Notes: generated by a model from the sequence alone, not told the origin. Shown: positions 38,702 to 49,961, counted from the first letter of the stretch. The stretch: 64,000 nt of DNA from a bacterium (GCA_905221455.1 CAJNDF010000005.1:62001-126000), one strand, 5' to 3'. Program-made: numbers and translations.

Positions 38702-39898
38702 ATGGCAAAACTTACTGTTAAAGACGTTGACTTGAAAGGTAAAAAAGTCCTCGTTCGTGTTGACTTCAACGTACCATTGAAAGATGGCGTAATCACTAAC
38801 GACAACCGTATCACAGCAGCTCTTCCAACTATTAAGTACATCATCGAACAAGGTGGACGTGCAATTCTTTTCTCTCACCTTGGACGTGTGAAAGAAGAAG
38901 CTGATAAAGCTGGTAAATCACTTGCTCCTGTAGCGGCAGACTTGGCAGCAAAACTTGGTCAAGATGTTGTTTTCCCAGGTGTAACTCGTGGTGCTGAATT
39001 GGAAGCAGCGATCAACGCTCTTGAAGATGGACAAGTTCTTTTGGTTGAAAACACTCGTTACGAAGATGTTGACGGCAAAAAAGAATCTAAAAACGATCCT
39101 GAACTTGGTAAATACTGGGCATCACTTGGAGATGGTATCTTCGTAAACGATGCATTCGGTACAGCTCACCGTGCACACGCATCTAACGTTGGTATCTCAG
39201 CAAACGTTGAAAAAGCAGTTGCTGGTTTCCTTCTTGAAAACGAAATTGCCTACATCCAAGAAGCGGTTGAAACTCCAGAACGTCCATTCGTAGCGATCCT
39301 TGGTGGTTCAAAAGTTTCAGACAAGATCGGTGTTATCGAAAACTTGCTTGAAAAAGCTGATAAAGTCCTTATCGGTGGTGGTATGACTTACACATTCTAC
39401 AAAGCACAAGGTATCGAAATCGGTAACTCACTTGTAGAAGAAGACAAATTGGATGTTGCGAAAGCTCTTCTTGAAAAAGCAAACGGTAAATTGATCTTGC
39501 CAGTTGACTCTAAAGAAGCTAACGCATTTGCTGGTTACACTGAAGTGCGTGACACTGAAGGTGAAGCAGTTTCTGAAGGCTTCCTTGGTCTTGACATCGG
39601 TCCAAAATCTATCGCTAAATTTGATGAAGCTTTGACTGGTGCCAAAACAGTTGTATGGAACGGACCTATGGGTGTATTTGAAAACCCAGACTTCCAAGCT
39701 GGTACAATTGGTGTGATGGACGCTATCGTGAAACAACCAGGCGTTAAATCAATCATCGGTGGTGGTGACTCAGCTGCCGCAGCCATCAACCTTGGTCGTG
39801 CAGACAAGTTCTCATGGATCTCTACTGGTGGTGGAGCATCAATGGAACTTCTTGAAGGTAAAGTTCTTCCAGGACTTGCAGCCTTGACAGAAAAATAA
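38702..39898 (+). CDS. pgk: Phosphoglycerate kinase
   Basis: 398 residues. N-terminal RVDFNVPL (about 19-26), the substrate region SHLGR (about 58) and the C-terminal nucleotide loop GGGDSAAA (about 354-361) are intact. It makes ATP from 1,3-bisphosphoglycerate in glycolysis. Codon usage is strongly biased toward highly expressed genes, more so than in the neighbours. It has its own promoter and terminator. Confidence 0.97.
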   Translation: MAKLTVKDVDLKGKKVLVRVDFNVPLKDGVITNDNRITAALPTIKYIIEQGGRAILFSHLGRVKEEADKAGKSLAPVAADLAAKLGQDVVFPGVTRGAELEAAINALEDGQVLLVENTRYEDVDGKKESKNDPELGKYWASLGDGIFVNDAFGTAHRAHASNVGISANVEKAVAGFLLENEIAYIQEAVETPERPFVAILGGSKVSDKIGVIENLLEKADKVLIGGGMTYTFYKAQGIEIGNSLVEEDKLDVAKALLEKANGKLILPVDSKEANAFAGYTEVRDTEGEAVSEGFLGLDIGPKSIAKFDEALTGAKTVVWNGPMGVFENPDFQAGTIGVMDAIVKQPGVKSIIGGGDSAAAAINLGRADKFSWISTGGGASMELLEGKVLPGLAALTEK

Positions 39899-39915
39899 GA
39901 TTTACTCAATGAATC

Positions 39916-39950
39916 AAAGAAGAGAGGGATGAGAGTTCCTCTTTTCTTTT
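39916..39950 (+). terminator. Terminator of pgk
   Basis: A 12-bp stem, 39916-39927 with 39938-39949, ending in TTTT. Confidence 0.85.
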
Positions 39951-40033
39951 ACTGAAAATAAAAACGCTTCCTCTCAACTATTACTCATAAAATCACCTAA
40001 TTTATGATAAAATGGAAATAGAAAGTTGAGATT

Positions 40034-40561
40034 ATGAGTTATTTTAAAAAATATAAATTCGATAAATCCCAGTTCAAACTTGGCATGCGAACCTTTAAAA
40101 CAGGTATTGCTGTTTTTCTAGTTCTCTTGATTTTTGGCTTTTTTGGCTGGAAAGGCCTGCAAATCGGTGCTTTGACAGCCGTTTTTAGCCTGAGGGAGAG
40201 TTTTGATAAGAGTGTCCATTTTGGGACTTCGCGTATTCTAGGAAATAGTATCGGTGGCCTCTATGCCCTCCTCTTCTTCCTATTAAATACCTTTTTCCAC
40301 GAGGCTTTTTGGGTGACCTTGGTTGTTGTTCCAATCTGCACTATGTTAACCATTATGACAAACGTAGCCATGAATAACAAAGCGGGTGTCATTGGTGGTG
40401 TAGCGGCTATGTTAATCATTACCCTATCGATTCCGAGTGGAGAGACAATTTTGTACGTGTTTGCGCGTGTATCAGAAACTTTCATGGGAGTTTTTGTCGC
40501 AATTCTCGTAAATTACGATATTGACCGTATTCGTCTCTTTTTAAAGAAAAAAGAAAAATAA
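40034..40561 (+). CDS. Aromatic acid exporter family (ArAE/FUSC-like) membrane protein
   Basis: 175 residues with four to five membrane helices. It begins with a short cytoplasmic tail and has the FUSC-like segment GLQIGALTAVFSLRESFDKS (about 45-64) followed by the GTSRILGNSIGG turn. It is only the membrane half of the family and lacks a long cytoplasmic domain. It precedes glnR in pneumococcus too. Function in streptococci is unknown. Confidence 0.8.
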   Translation: MSYFKKYKFDKSQFKLGMRTFKTGIAVFLVLLIFGFFGWKGLQIGALTAVFSLRESFDKSVHFGTSRILGNSIGGLYALLFFLLNTFFHEAFWVTLVVVPICTMLTIMTNVAMNNKAGVIGGVAAMLIITLSIPSGETILYVFARVSETFMGVFVAILVNYDIDRIRLFLKKKEK

Positions 40562-40614
40562 TGTTACATTTTATAACATTATCAATTGACGTTTGTCTTT
40601 TTTTAGACTATAAT
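40562..40614 (+). promoter_or_regulatory. GlnR operator and glnRA promoter
   Basis: TGTTACATTTTATAACA (40562-40578) is an exact match to the GlnR box TGTNA-N7-TNACA. Directly downstream lie TTGACG (40586-40591), 17 bases and TATAAT (40609-40614). GlnR bound here would shut off its own operon when nitrogen is plentiful. Confidence 0.9.
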
Positions 40615-40637
40615 AGACAGAAAGAAGGAAATTGTAA

Positions 40638-40994
40638 ATGAAGGAAAAAGAATTTCGCCGAAATATGGCTGTTTTTCCTATCGGCAGTGTTATGAAGTTG
40701 ACCGATCTATCGGCGCGTCAGATTCGTTATTATGAAGATCAAGAGTTGATTAAACCTGATCGAAACGAAGGGAACCGTCGCATGTATTCCTTGAATGACA
40801 TGGATCGTTTGCTTGAAATCAAAGATTATATCTCTGAAGGTTATAATATCGCTGCCATTAAGAAAAAATATGCTGAACGTGAAGCGAAATCCAAGAAAGC
40901 GGTGAGTCAGACTGAGGTGCGCCGTGCACTTCACAATGAACTCCTCCAACAGGGTCGCTTTGCTTCAGTACGGTCACCTTTTGGTCGCGGTTAG
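40638..40994 (+). CDS. glnR: MerR-family nitrogen regulator GlnR
   Basis: 118 residues. The winged-helix MerR domain (about 12-82) has the signature SARQIRYYEDQELI, and a basic C-terminal tail follows, which in relatives senses feedback-inhibited glutamine synthetase. It represses glnRA and other nitrogen genes. The operator in its own promoter indicates autoregulation; glnA begins 36 bases downstream. Confidence 0.95.
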   Translation: MKEKEFRRNMAVFPIGSVMKLTDLSARQIRYYEDQELIKPDRNEGNRRMYSLNDMDRLLEIKDYISEGYNIAAIKKKYAEREAKSKKAVSQTEVRRALHNELLQQGRFASVRSPFGRG

Positions 40995-41030
40995 GCAACC
41001 GCAAGTAGTCATACATTAAGGAGAAAACTC

Positions 41031-42377
41031 ATGCCAATCACAGCTGCAGATATTCGTCGTGAAGTCAAGGAAAAAAATGTTACCTTTATTCGTCTTATGT
41101 TCTCAGATATTTTGGGAACCATGAAAAACGTCGAAATTCCTGCTACAGATGAACAGTTAGATAAAGTCTTGTCAAACAAGGCGATGTTTGATGGATCTTC
41201 TATTGAAGGTTTTGTACGTATCAATGAGTCGGATATGTACTTGTACCCAGACTTGGATACATGGACAGTCTTCCCTTGGGGAGATGAAAATGGAAGTGTT
41301 GCAGGTCTGATCTGTGATGTCTATACAACAGAAGGTGAACCATTTGCAGGTGACCCTCGTGGCAATTTGAAACGCGCTCTTCGTCACATGGAAGAAGTGG
41401 GATTCAAATCTTTCAACCTTGGTCCAGAACCAGAATTCTTCCTATTTAAGTTGGATGAAAATGGAGACCCAACACTTGAAGTAAATGACAAGGGTGGCTA
41501 CTTTGATTTGGCGCCTACTGACCTTGCGGACAATACGCGTCGTGAGATTGTCAATGTCTTGACCAAAATGGGATTTGAAGTAGAAGCGAGTCACCACGAG
41601 GTTGCGGTTGGACAACACGAAATTGACTTCAAGTACGATGAAGTTCTCCGTGCTTGTGATAAGATTCAAATCTTTAAACTCGTTGTTAAAACCATTGCTC
41701 GCAAACATGGCCTTTACGCAACCTTTATGGCCAAACCAAAATTTGGTATTGCTGGATCAGGTATGCACTGTAATATGTCCTTGTTTGATGCAGAAGGAAA
41801 CAATGCCTTCTTTGATCCAAATGATCCAAAAGGAATGCAGTTGTCAGAAACGGCCTACTATTTCCTTGGCGGTTTGATTAAGCATGCTTACAACTATACT
41901 GCCATCATGAACCCAACGGTTAACTCATATAAACGTTTGGTTCCAGGTTATGAAGCGCCTGTTTACATTGCTTGGGCTGGTCGTAACCGTTCACCACTTG
42001 TGCGCGTGCCTGCTTCACGTGGTATGGGAACTCGTCTTGAGTTGCGTTCAGTGGATCCAATGGCAAACCCATATATCGCTATGGCAGTTCTTTTGGAAGT
42101 TGGTTTGCATGGTATTGAAAATAAAATCGAAGCACCAGCTCCTATCGAAGAAAATATCTACATCATGACAGCAGAAGAGCGTAAGGAAGCTGGTATTACA
42201 GACCTTCCATCAACTCTTCACAATGCTTTGAAAGCTTTGACAGAAGATGAAGTTGTCAGAGCAGCTCTTGGAGAACATATCTATACTAGTTTCCTTGAAG
42301 CCAAACGAATCGAATGGGCAAGCTATGCAACCTTCGTTTCACAATGGGAAATTGATAACTATTTAGATCTTTACTAA
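41031..42377 (+). CDS. glnA: Glutamine synthetase type I
   Basis: 448 residues, GSI-alpha length. The beta-Grasp N domain carries [11 protein letters not shown] near 60, the metal ligands are in PEPEFFLF (about 135), and the ammonium and ATP motifs [17 protein letters not shown] (about 291) are complete. It makes glutamine from glutamate and ammonia and signals nitrogen status to GlnR. The 25-residue adenylylation insert of beta-type enzymes is absent. Confidence 0.97.
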   Translation: MPITAADIRREVKEKNVTFIRLMFSDILGTMKNVEIPATDEQLDKVLSNKAMFDGSSIEGFVRINESDMYLYPDLDTWTVFPWGDENGSVAGLICDVYTTEGEPFAGDPRGNLKRALRHMEEVGFKSFNLGPEPEFFLFKLDENGDPTLEVNDKGGYFDLAPTDLADNTRREIVNVLTKMGFEVEASHHEVAVGQHEIDFKYDEVLRACDKIQIFKLVVKTIARKHGLYATFMAKPKFGIAGSGMHCNMSLFDAEGNNAFFDPNDPKGMQLSETAYYFLGGLIKHAYNYTAIMNPTVNSYKRLVPGYEAPVYIAWAGRNRSPLVRVPASRGMGTRLELRSVDPMANPYIAMAVLLEVGLHGIENKIEAPAPIEENIYIMTAEERKEAGITDLPSTLHNALKALTEDEVVRAALGEHIYTSFLEAKRIEWASYATFVSQWEIDNYLDLY

Positions 42378-42393
42378 TACTAGTATGGAAGAA

Positions 42394-42418
42394 AGATTGC
42401 CTGAGGGTGGTCTTTTTT
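42394..42418 (+). terminator. Terminator of glnRA
   Basis: AGATTGCC (42394-42401) pairs with GGTGGTCT (42406-42413) through three G-U pairs, then TTTTT. Confidence 0.65.
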
Positions 42419-42427
42419 CTTGTGTTT

Positions 42428-42473
42428 TATATCGAGGTGTGATATATTTTATATAACGAAGTGCGATATATCG
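42428..42473. promoter_or_regulatory. Probable PadR operators over its own promoter
   Basis: TATATC-N7-GATATA (42428-42446) and the perfect palindrome CGATATATCG (42464-42473) share the ATATC/GATAT half-site. They cover the AT-rich promoter region just upstream of the PadR gene, consistent with self-repression. Confidence 0.55.
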
Positions 42474-42496
42474 AACTGGATAGGAGGTGGCTATAA

Positions 42497-42817
42497 ATGG
42501 AATTAACGGATAAGATTCGTCGAGTTTATCTTCCGATGACGGAAACGGGTTTTTATATCTTGTTCTGTCTGCAAAAGGAAGGTCATGGTTATAGTGTTAC
42601 GCAAAAGGTCAAGGAGATGACGGATTCGCAAGTTTCGATTAGTCCTGGGACTATGTATGGTACCTTGTCAAAAATGGAAAAGGATGGCTTGATTGCCTTT
42701 GTTCGAGAAGAGGAGAAACGGAAAATCTATCATATCACAGACTTGGGACGAAAAGTCTTAGATATTGAATTGAAGCGTATTGAACGGCTCTATAGAAACA
42801 GTCGGGAGGAAGGATGA
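42497..42817 (+). CDS. PadR-family transcriptional regulator
   Basis: 106 residues, the short PadR subtype: winged helix (about 12-90) with SPGTMYGTLSKMEKDGLI as wing and recognition helix, then a short dimerisation helix. PadR members of this kind control adjacent membrane or efflux genes. Here the next two genes are DUF2812 membrane proteins. A strong AGGAGGTGG site and the palindromic sequences upstream support local autoregulation. The ligand is unknown. Confidence 0.88.
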   Translation: MELTDKIRRVYLPMTETGFYILFCLQKEGHGYSVTQKVKEMTDSQVSISPGTMYGTLSKMEKDGLIAFVREEEKRKIYHITDLGRKVLDIELKRIERLYRNSREEG

Positions 42818-43392
42818 TGGAAAAGAAAATTGTTTATCGAATTTTTACAATTGCGGATTATGAGAGGGAGCCTCTATACTTTAGAGAAATGCATGCTAAG
42901 GGCTGGAAACTTAGGAAAGTAAGCTACTCTATCTTATTGTTTGCAGTTAAGTATACCTTTGAAAAGTGTCAGCCTGAGCAAGTGTCTTATCAGTTGGATT
43001 TTTACCCAATGGAAAAATCAGAGAGATCCTCCTATTTACAACTATTTAAAGACTGTGGCTGGGAGCATATTACAGACTTTAATAGTTTTTCCTATTTTAG
43101 AAAAGCACATTCTGAAATTGAATCGGATGCAGAATTTGAAATCTATAATGACGCTGCTGGGAAGTTAGCTATGGTTAATCGCATTTTAAGACTGCGATTA
43201 GTACCTGTTTTACTTTTGCTAGCCATACATATACCATTCTTACTTAAATTGCTCAATAGGAGTAATGCGTATGGTCTATGGAGTTTTCTTGCGGTCGGGC
43301 TAGATGTTTTCTTGTCTTTAATCCTTTTGTTAATAGTTGCCTATATTAGCTGGAAGTTATGGCATAAAAAGAAGGAATTGTCAGATTTATGA
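42817..43392 (+). CDS. DUF2812 domain membrane protein, first copy
   Basis: 191 residues from the ATG at 42817, six bases behind GGAGGA; the ATG three bases earlier is too close. The N-terminal DUF2812 domain (about 1-110) has the pattern FTIADYEREPLYFREMHAKGW and two later W/F-rich strands. Two membrane helices follow (about 127-147 and 155-178). The PadR/DUF2812 pairing is common in Firmicutes but has no assigned function. Confidence 0.8.
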   Translation: MEKKIVYRIFTIADYEREPLYFREMHAKGWKLRKVSYSILLFAVKYTFEKCQPEQVSYQLDFYPMEKSERSSYLQLFKDCGWEHITDFNSFSYFRKAHSEIESDAEFEIYNDAAGKLAMVNRILRLRLVPVLLLLAIHIPFLLKLLNRSNAYGLWSFLAVGLDVFLSLILLLIVAYISWKLWHKKKELSDL

Positions 43393-43426
43393 TAGGGTAG
43401 GTATGCTCAAAATTGGAGGGAAAGTC

Positions 43427-43939
43427 ATGATAAATAAAAAGCAATTTCGGATTTTTACCATTGTTGATTTGGACAAGGAAGAAGAGTATTTGCACGAGAT
43501 GCACTTAAAAGGTTGGAGGTATAGAACGAGTCGTTTTGGTTTGTTCTATTTTGACCAATGTCAACCGGACGATGTCATCTACCGTATCTATGATTCTAGA
43601 TTTCTTAAAAAGTATCAGCATGAATTGCAAGATTTTAGAAATAGAGGTTGGGAATTGATAGAAACAGGATTTTGTTCAATTCTTCGTAAACCAGCTTCTG
43701 ATATACTTTCAGAGGATCAAGTTTATATGAGTAATAATCTCAGGTGGGAAGTTATGCGGTCTAGACTTCGTTCCTGTACAGCTACTTTCTCGGGTGGTCT
43801 TGTTGTTTGTATGAGTGTATTTAAAAAAGAGCTTTCTATGTCTTTCTTCATTATTTTTCTTTTATATGCTTTTATGATTTCTTATCTAATCCATGGTTTT
43901 TTCAGACTTAAAAGGAAATACAAAATGAATGGAAGGTAA
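43427..43939 (+). CDS. DUF2812 domain membrane protein, second copy
   Basis: 170 residues from the ATG at 43427 (TTGGAGGG upstream); the open frame before it overlaps the first copy. The N-terminal domain repeats the pattern of its neighbour (FTIVDLDKEEEYLHEMHLKGW), so the two are diverged duplicates. Two C-terminal membrane segments lie at about 120-158. The end is basic. Function unknown. Confidence 0.78.
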   Translation: MINKKQFRIFTIVDLDKEEEYLHEMHLKGWRYRTSRFGLFYFDQCQPDDVIYRIYDSRFLKKYQHELQDFRNRGWELIETGFCSILRKPASDILSEDQVYMSNNLRWEVMRSRLRSCTATFSGGLVVCMSVFKKELSMSFFIIFLLYAFMISYLIHGFFRLKRKYKMNGR

Positions 43940-43963
43940 GGTTCTAGGTCTTTAGACTGATTT

Positions 43964-43990
43964 TTAGCACTCTTGATAAAAGAGTGCTAA
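43964..43990 (+). promoter_or_regulatory. CIRCE operator 1
   Basis: TTAGCACTC-N9-GAGTGCTAA, a perfect CIRCE element upstream of the hrcA promoter; binding site of HrcA. Confidence 0.96.
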
Positions 43991-44007
43991 TTTTTTGAGT
44001 TTTTATC

Positions 44008-44035
44008 TTGACATTCTCTTCTAAGGGTGTATAAT
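44008..44035 (+). promoter_or_regulatory. hrcA operon promoter
   Basis: Perfect TTGACA (44008-44013), 16 bases, perfect TATAAT (44030-44035). It is sandwiched between two CIRCE elements. Confidence 0.9.
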
Positions 44036-44046
44036 AGAATCATGAG

Positions 44047-44073
44047 TTAGCACTTGAGTGTATCGAGTGCTAA
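44047..44073 (+). promoter_or_regulatory. CIRCE operator 2
   Basis: TTAGCACTT-N9-GAGTGCTAA with one mismatch in the left arm, located just after the expected transcription start, so also present in the mRNA leader. Confidence 0.93.
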
Positions 44074-44099
44074 TTGATCAGACAGAGAGGAGTGATGAG

Positions 44100-45134
44100 A
44101 TGGTTACAGAGCGTCAGCAGGATATTTTAAATCTGATTATTGACATCTTTACCAAAACGCACGAACCTGTCGGATCCAAAGCCTTGCAAGAGTCTATTAA
44201 CTCTAGCAGTGCAACTATTCGTAATGATATGGCGGCTTTAGAAAAGCAAGGTTTGCTTGAGAAGGCTCATACTTCAAGTGGTCGGATGCCAAGTGTTGCT
44301 GGTTTTCAGTACTATGTAAAACACTTACTGGATTTTGACCGACTGGCTGAAAATGAGGTATACGAGATTGTCAAAGCCTTTGATCAGGAATTCTTCAAGC
44401 TTGAGGATATTCTGCAAGAGGCTGCTAATTTACTAACGGATTTGAGTGGCTGTACGGTAGTAGCACTAGACGTTGAGCCCAGCAGACAACGGTTGACAGC
44501 CTTTGATATCGTTGTTTTAGGTCAACATACAGCCTTGGCAGTATTTACCTTAGACGAGTCTCGAACGGTTACCAGTCAGTTTCTGATTCCTAGGAACTTC
44601 TTGCAGGAAGATTTGCTGAAACTGAAGGCAATCATTCAAGAACGTTTCCTCGCTCACACCGTTCTAGATATTCACTACAAGATTCGGACGGAGATTCCGC
44701 AGATTATCCAGCGTTACTTTACAACAACGGATAATGTCATGGATCTCTTTGAACACATCTTTAAGGAAATGTTCAACGAAAATATCGTGGTGGCAGGCAA
44801 GGTCAATCTCTTGAATTTTGCCAATCTGGCAGCCTATCAGTTCTTTGATCAACCGCAAAAGGTGGCCTTGGAGATTCGTGAAGGGCTGCATGAAGATCAG
44901 ATGCAAAATGTTCGTGTTGCGGATAGTCAAGAGTCTTGTCTAGCTGACCTAGCGGTGATTAGTAGCAAGTTCCTCATTCCTTATCGGGGAGTTGGAATTT
45001 TAGCAATTATCGGTCCGGTCAATCTGGATTACCAACAGCTAATCAACCAAGTCAATGTAGTCAATCGTGTTTTGACCATGAAGTTGACAGATTTTTACCG
45101 CTACCTCAGTAGTAATCATTACGAAGTACATTAA
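44100..45134 (+). CDS. hrcA: Heat-inducible transcription repressor HrcA
   Basis: 344 residues from the ATG at 44100, placed behind AGAGAGGAGTG; this is the usual streptococcal length. The N-terminal winged helix (about 1-75) carries [24 protein letters not shown]-like domain and dimerisation part follow. It binds CIRCE and represses this operon until GroEL is occupied by misfolded protein. The two CIRCE sites flanking the promoter match this role. Confidence 0.96.
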   Translation: MVTERQQDILNLIIDIFTKTHEPVGSKALQESINSSSATIRNDMAALEKQGLLEKAHTSSGRMPSVAGFQYYVKHLLDFDRLAENEVYEIVKAFDQEFFKLEDILQEAANLLTDLSGCTVVALDVEPSRQRLTAFDIVVLGQHTALAVFTLDESRTVTSQFLIPRNFLQEDLLKLKAIIQERFLAHTVLDIHYKIRTEIPQIIQRYFTTTDNVMDLFEHIFKEMFNENIVVAGKVNLLNFANLAAYQFFDQPQKVALEIREGLHEDQMQNVRVADSQESCLADLAVISSKFLIPYRGVGILAIIGPVNLDYQQLINQVNVVNRVLTMKLTDFYRYLSSNHYEVH

Positions 45135-45160
45135 GATTGAAATCATTAAAGGAGGCGAAA

Positions 45161-45685
45161 ATGGCCCAAGATATAAAAAATGAAGAAGTAGAAGAAGTTC
45201 AAGAAGAGGAAGTTGTGGAAACAACTGAAGAAACAACTCCTGAAAAATCTGAATTGGACTTGGCAAATGAACGTGCAGATGAGTTCGAAAACAAATACCT
45301 TCGCGCTCATGCAGAAATGCAAAATATCCAACGCCGTGCCAATGAAGAGCGTCAAAACTTGCAACGTTATCGTAGCCAGGACTTGGCAAAAGCAATTCTC
45401 CCTTCTTTGGATAACCTAGAGCGTGCACTCGCAGTTGAAGGTTTGACAGATGATGTGAAGAAGGGCTTGGAAATGGTGCAAGAAAGCTTGATTCACGCTT
45501 TGAAAGAAGAAGGAATCGAAGAAATCGCAGCTGACGGCGAATTTGACCATAACTACCATATGGCCATCCAAACTCTCCCAGCAGACGATGAACACCCAGC
45601 AGATACCATCGCCCAAGTCTTCCAAAAAGGCTACAAACTCCATGACCGCATCCTACGCCCAGCTATGGTAGTGGTCTATAACTAG
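45161..45685 (+). CDS. grpE: Nucleotide exchange factor GrpE
   Basis: 174 residues from the ATG at 45161, seven bases behind AGGAGG. An acidic disordered N-terminus (about 1-35, rich in Glu and Val) leads into the long coiled coil (about 40-95) and the beta-wing domain ending [12 protein letters not shown]. It releases ADP from DnaK. Separated from hrcA by 26 bases and from dnaK by a 252-base gap that holds an inverted-repeat element. Confidence 0.95.
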   Translation: MAQDIKNEEVEEVQEEEVVETTEETTPEKSELDLANERADEFENKYLRAHAEMQNIQRRANEERQNLQRYRSQDLAKAILPSLDNLERALAVEGLTDDVKKGLEMVQESLIHALKEEGIEEIAADGEFDHNYHMAIQTLPADDEHPADTIAQVFQKGYKLHDRILRPAMVVVYN

Positions 45686-45789
45686 GCAATAGAGCTAAAA
45701 AAAACTTGTCCGAAACGACAATAAACTATGAAAGAAAGATAAAAAAGTAGTTCAGCTTTGCAATAGTGAGCGAAGCGAACCAAAGACGG

Positions 45790-45899
45790 TACTCTTCGCT
45801 GTGGCGCTATTTGCGCAAACTTTGAGACTTTAGGCTCAAAGTTTAGTCAAAGAGATTGACGAAGTCAAGCTCTGACGGCGCCGCCACCTAAGAAGAGTA
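45790..45899. repeat. 110-bp inverted-repeat element between grpE and dnaK
   Basis: Ends are TACTCTTC (45790-45797) and GAAGAGTA (45892-45899), followed inward by GTGGCG (45801-45806) and CGCCAC (45882-45887). Inside lie a 10-bp hairpin AAACTTTGAG/CTCAAAGTTT (about 45817-45844) and TTGAC/GTCAA (45856-45868). There is no T tail, so it is not a normal terminator. It could be a small mobile repeat related to BOX/RUP-type elements or a structured mRNA segment. Confidence 0.6.
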
Positions 45900-45925
45900 T
45901 CAAAAAGAAAGAATATAAAATTTAA

Positions 45926-47761
<1,836 letters not shown>

Positions 47762-47797
47762 GATGTTGAGGCGTTAAGAAAACGAAAGAAAAATAGG

Positions 47798-47842
47798 AAG
47801 CCATCGCCTTGTGCGATGCACAAAAGATGGCTTATCTTTTTT
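47798..47842 (+). terminator. Terminator after dnaK
   Basis: AAGCCATC (47798-47805) pairs with GATGGCTT (47826-47833), then ATCTTTTTT. Confidence 0.85.
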
Positions 47843-47939
47843 CCGAAGTTTTTAGCCGAAACTCAGTTAAGCCTAACTCGTTAAGAATGACTAATCACTA
47901 AGGTGCTTTGTCTAAATGTAATAATGATAAGAAGAAATC

Positions 47940-47968
47940 CAGAGGTTGCAACCCAGCCTCTGTTTTTC
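47940..47968 (+). terminator. Hairpin with T run before the DJ-1 gene
   Basis: CAGAGG pairs with CCTCTG and five T follow. It lies just 22 bases before the DJ-1 start, so it may act as a leader attenuator rather than a plain terminator. Confidence 0.5.
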
Positions 47969-47990
47969 GATAAAATAGAGGATGTTGCGT

Positions 47991-48623
47991 ATGAAAAAAG
48001 TACTTTGTATCATTTATCCTAATTTTTCTCTTTATGAGATAACCACTTTAACGAGTACTTTAGCTCTGTCTTTTGAAATCACGATTGATTATATCGCTTC
48101 TGAGAATTCGATGGTGGGCTCTGAGGATGGTTTGTCCTGTCAACCGACGAAAACATTGGATCAAGTACGTATAGAAGATTATTCTTGTGTGATTTTGCCA
48201 GGAATGGTAAATATAGGTCCTGCTCTACAAGATGAGAAATTGATCTCGTTTTTGAGAAGTCTTAATGAGCAGGATATCCTAATTGCAGCCATTTCTTCAG
48301 CGCCCCTTTTATTGGCGAAAGCAGGCTTGTTGAACGACACGAAATTTACAGGTGGAATTTGGCAAAACTTCTTTGACTATTTTGAATTTCTTCCACGTGA
48401 GAATTTCCAACCGAAAGTTCTTGTCCAAGATAAACAAATCATTACGGCTATCGGTTTTGCACATCAAGAGTTTGCAAGAAAAGTGATTTTCGGTTTAGGG
48501 TTGGCAGAGAATACGGACAACTATTTTAAAGAACAGAACGAGTATGCTGAAGAGGATTTGATATTTACTCTATCAGATGAAGAGTTTAATCAAGTGAGGC
48601 AGAGTATAGAAAACAGCCTCTAA
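47991..48623 (+). CDS. DJ-1/PfpI family protein
   Basis: 210 residues from the ATG at 47991; an ATG at 47982 is too close to the GAGG site. The DJ-1 fold is recognisable, but the nucleophile-elbow region reads IAAISSAPLLLAKAG, with Ser where the family normally has the reactive Cys (AICHGP). It therefore probably lacks classical DJ-1 or protease chemistry. It sits between dnaK and dnaJ, suggesting a stress link. Function is not established. Confidence 0.75.
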   Translation: MKKVLCIIYPNFSLYEITTLTSTLALSFEITIDYIASENSMVGSEDGLSCQPTKTLDQVRIEDYSCVILPGMVNIGPALQDEKLISFLRSLNEQDILIAAISSAPLLLAKAGLLNDTKFTGGIWQNFFDYFEFLPRENFQPKVLVQDKQIITAIGFAHQEFARKVIFGLGLAENTDNYFKEQNEYAEEDLIFTLSDEEFNQVRQSIENSL

Positions 48624-48662
48624 AGATTTACATGAAGATTATAGAAAGGAACAAAGGTGTTC

Positions 48663-48693
48663 AGGGAATTGAACACGGGTTCCCTAATTTTCT
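48663..48693 (+). terminator. Terminator after the DJ-1 gene
   Basis: AGGGAA (48663-48668) pairs with TTCCCT (48680-48685), followed by AATTTTCTT. Confidence 0.6.
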
Positions 48694-48747
48694 TACTCAA
48701 TATAACAGAAAGGAATTGAACCCGACCTAAATTCTCGGAAAAAAGAT

Positions 48748-48792
48748 AAATCTGTATAGGAGCATGGCTCCAGCGTCAGATTTCCTATTTTT
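48748..48792 (+). terminator. Terminator-like hairpin just upstream of dnaJ
   Basis: AAATCTG (48748-48754) pairs with CAGATTT (48777-48783), with an inner GGAGC/GCTCC stem, then CCTATTTTT. It ends only 31 bases before the dnaJ start. Confidence 0.7.
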
Positions 48793-48822
48793 CAGTCGAA
48801 TTTTACGGTCTTGGTATCTTGT

Positions 48823-49959
48823 ATGAACAATACTGAATTTTATGATCGTCTGGGGGTGTCAAAAAACGCTTCGGCAGACGAGATCAAAAAGGCTTATCGT
48901 AAGCTTTCCAAAAAATATCACCCAGATATCAACAAGGAGCCTGGTGCTGAGGAAAAGTACAAGGAAGTTCAAGAAGCCTATGAGACTTTGAGTGACGACC
49001 AAAAACGTGCAGCCTACGACCAATATGGTGCGGCTGGAGCCAATGCTGGCTTCGGCGGTGCTGGAGGAGGCTTTGGTGGTTTCAATGGTACAGGAAACTT
49101 TGGAGGATTTGAAGATATTTTCTCTAGTTTCTTTGGCGGTGGCGGATCACGCAATCCAAATGCTCCTCGTCAAGGGGATGACCTCCAGTATCGTGTGAAT
49201 TTGACCTTTGAAGAAGCTATTTTCGGAGCTGAAAAAGAAGTCAAATATAACCGTGAAGCAAGCTGTCGTACATGTAATGGCTCAGGTGCTAAGCCAGGAA
49301 CGAGTCCAGTCACTTGTGGACGCTGTCATGGTGCTGGTGTCATTAATGTCGATACGCAGACTCCGCTTGGCATGATGCGTCGCCAAGTAACCTGTGATGT
49401 CTGTCACGGTCGCGGAAAAGAAATCAAAGATCCATGTACAACTTGTCACGGTACAGGTCATGAAAAACAAGCTCATAGCGTACATGTGAAAATCCCTGCT
49501 GGTGTGGAAACCGGTCAACAAATTCGTCTAGCTGGTCAAGGTGAAGCAGGCTTTAACGGTGGGCCTTATGGTGACTTGTATGTAGTAGTTTCTGTGGAAG
49601 CTAGCGATAAGTTTGAACGTGAAGGAACGACTATCTTCTACAATCTCAACCTCAACTTTGTCCAAGCAGCCCTTGGTGATACCGTTGATATTCCAACTGT
49701 TCATGGTGATGTTGAATTGGTTATCCCAGAGGGCACTCAGACTGGTAAGAAATTCCGCCTACGTGGCAAAGGAGCGCCAAGTCTTCGTGGTGGTGCAGTT
49801 GGTGACCAATACGTTACTGTCAATGTTGTAACACCGACAGGCTTGAACGACCGCCAAAAAGCAGCCTTGAAAGAATTCGCAGCTGCAGGTGATTTAAAAG
49901 TCAATCCAAAGAAAAAAGGTTTCTTTGACCATATAAAAGATGCCTTTGATGGAGAATAA
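48823..49959 (+). CDS. dnaJ: Chaperone protein DnaJ (Hsp40)
   Basis: 378 residues from the ATG at 48823. The J domain (1-70) has the HPD motif in YHPDINKEP, a Gly/Phe-rich linker covers about 72-110, and four zinc motifs ([32 protein letters not shown]) lie at about 147-215, then the C-terminal client-binding domains. It delivers clients to DnaK. No Shine-Dalgarno precedes the start, and a terminator-like hairpin sits 31 bases upstream, so how it is expressed is unclear. Confidence 0.95.
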   Translation: MNNTEFYDRLGVSKNASADEIKKAYRKLSKKYHPDINKEPGAEEKYKEVQEAYETLSDDQKRAAYDQYGAAGANAGFGGAGGGFGGFNGTGNFGGFEDIFSSFFGGGGSRNPNAPRQGDDLQYRVNLTFEEAIFGAEKEVKYNREASCRTCNGSGAKPGTSPVTCGRCHGAGVINVDTQTPLGMMRRQVTCDVCHGRGKEIKDPCTTCHGTGHEKQAHSVHVKIPAGVETGQQIRLAGQGEAGFNGGPYGDLYVVVSVEASDKFEREGTTIFYNLNLNFVQAALGDTVDIPTVHGDVELVIPEGTQTGKKFRLRGKGAPSLRGGAVGDQYVTVNVVTPTGLNDRQKAALKEFAAAGDLKVNPKKKGFFDHIKDAFDGE

Positions 49960-49961
49960 AC

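Noticed and set aside
48657..48685. Possible H-type pseudoknot (GTGTTC/GAACAC crossing AGGGAA/TTCCCT)
   Set aside because: The first loop would have zero bases, which is sterically poor, and a simple terminator for the DJ-1 gene explains the second stem.
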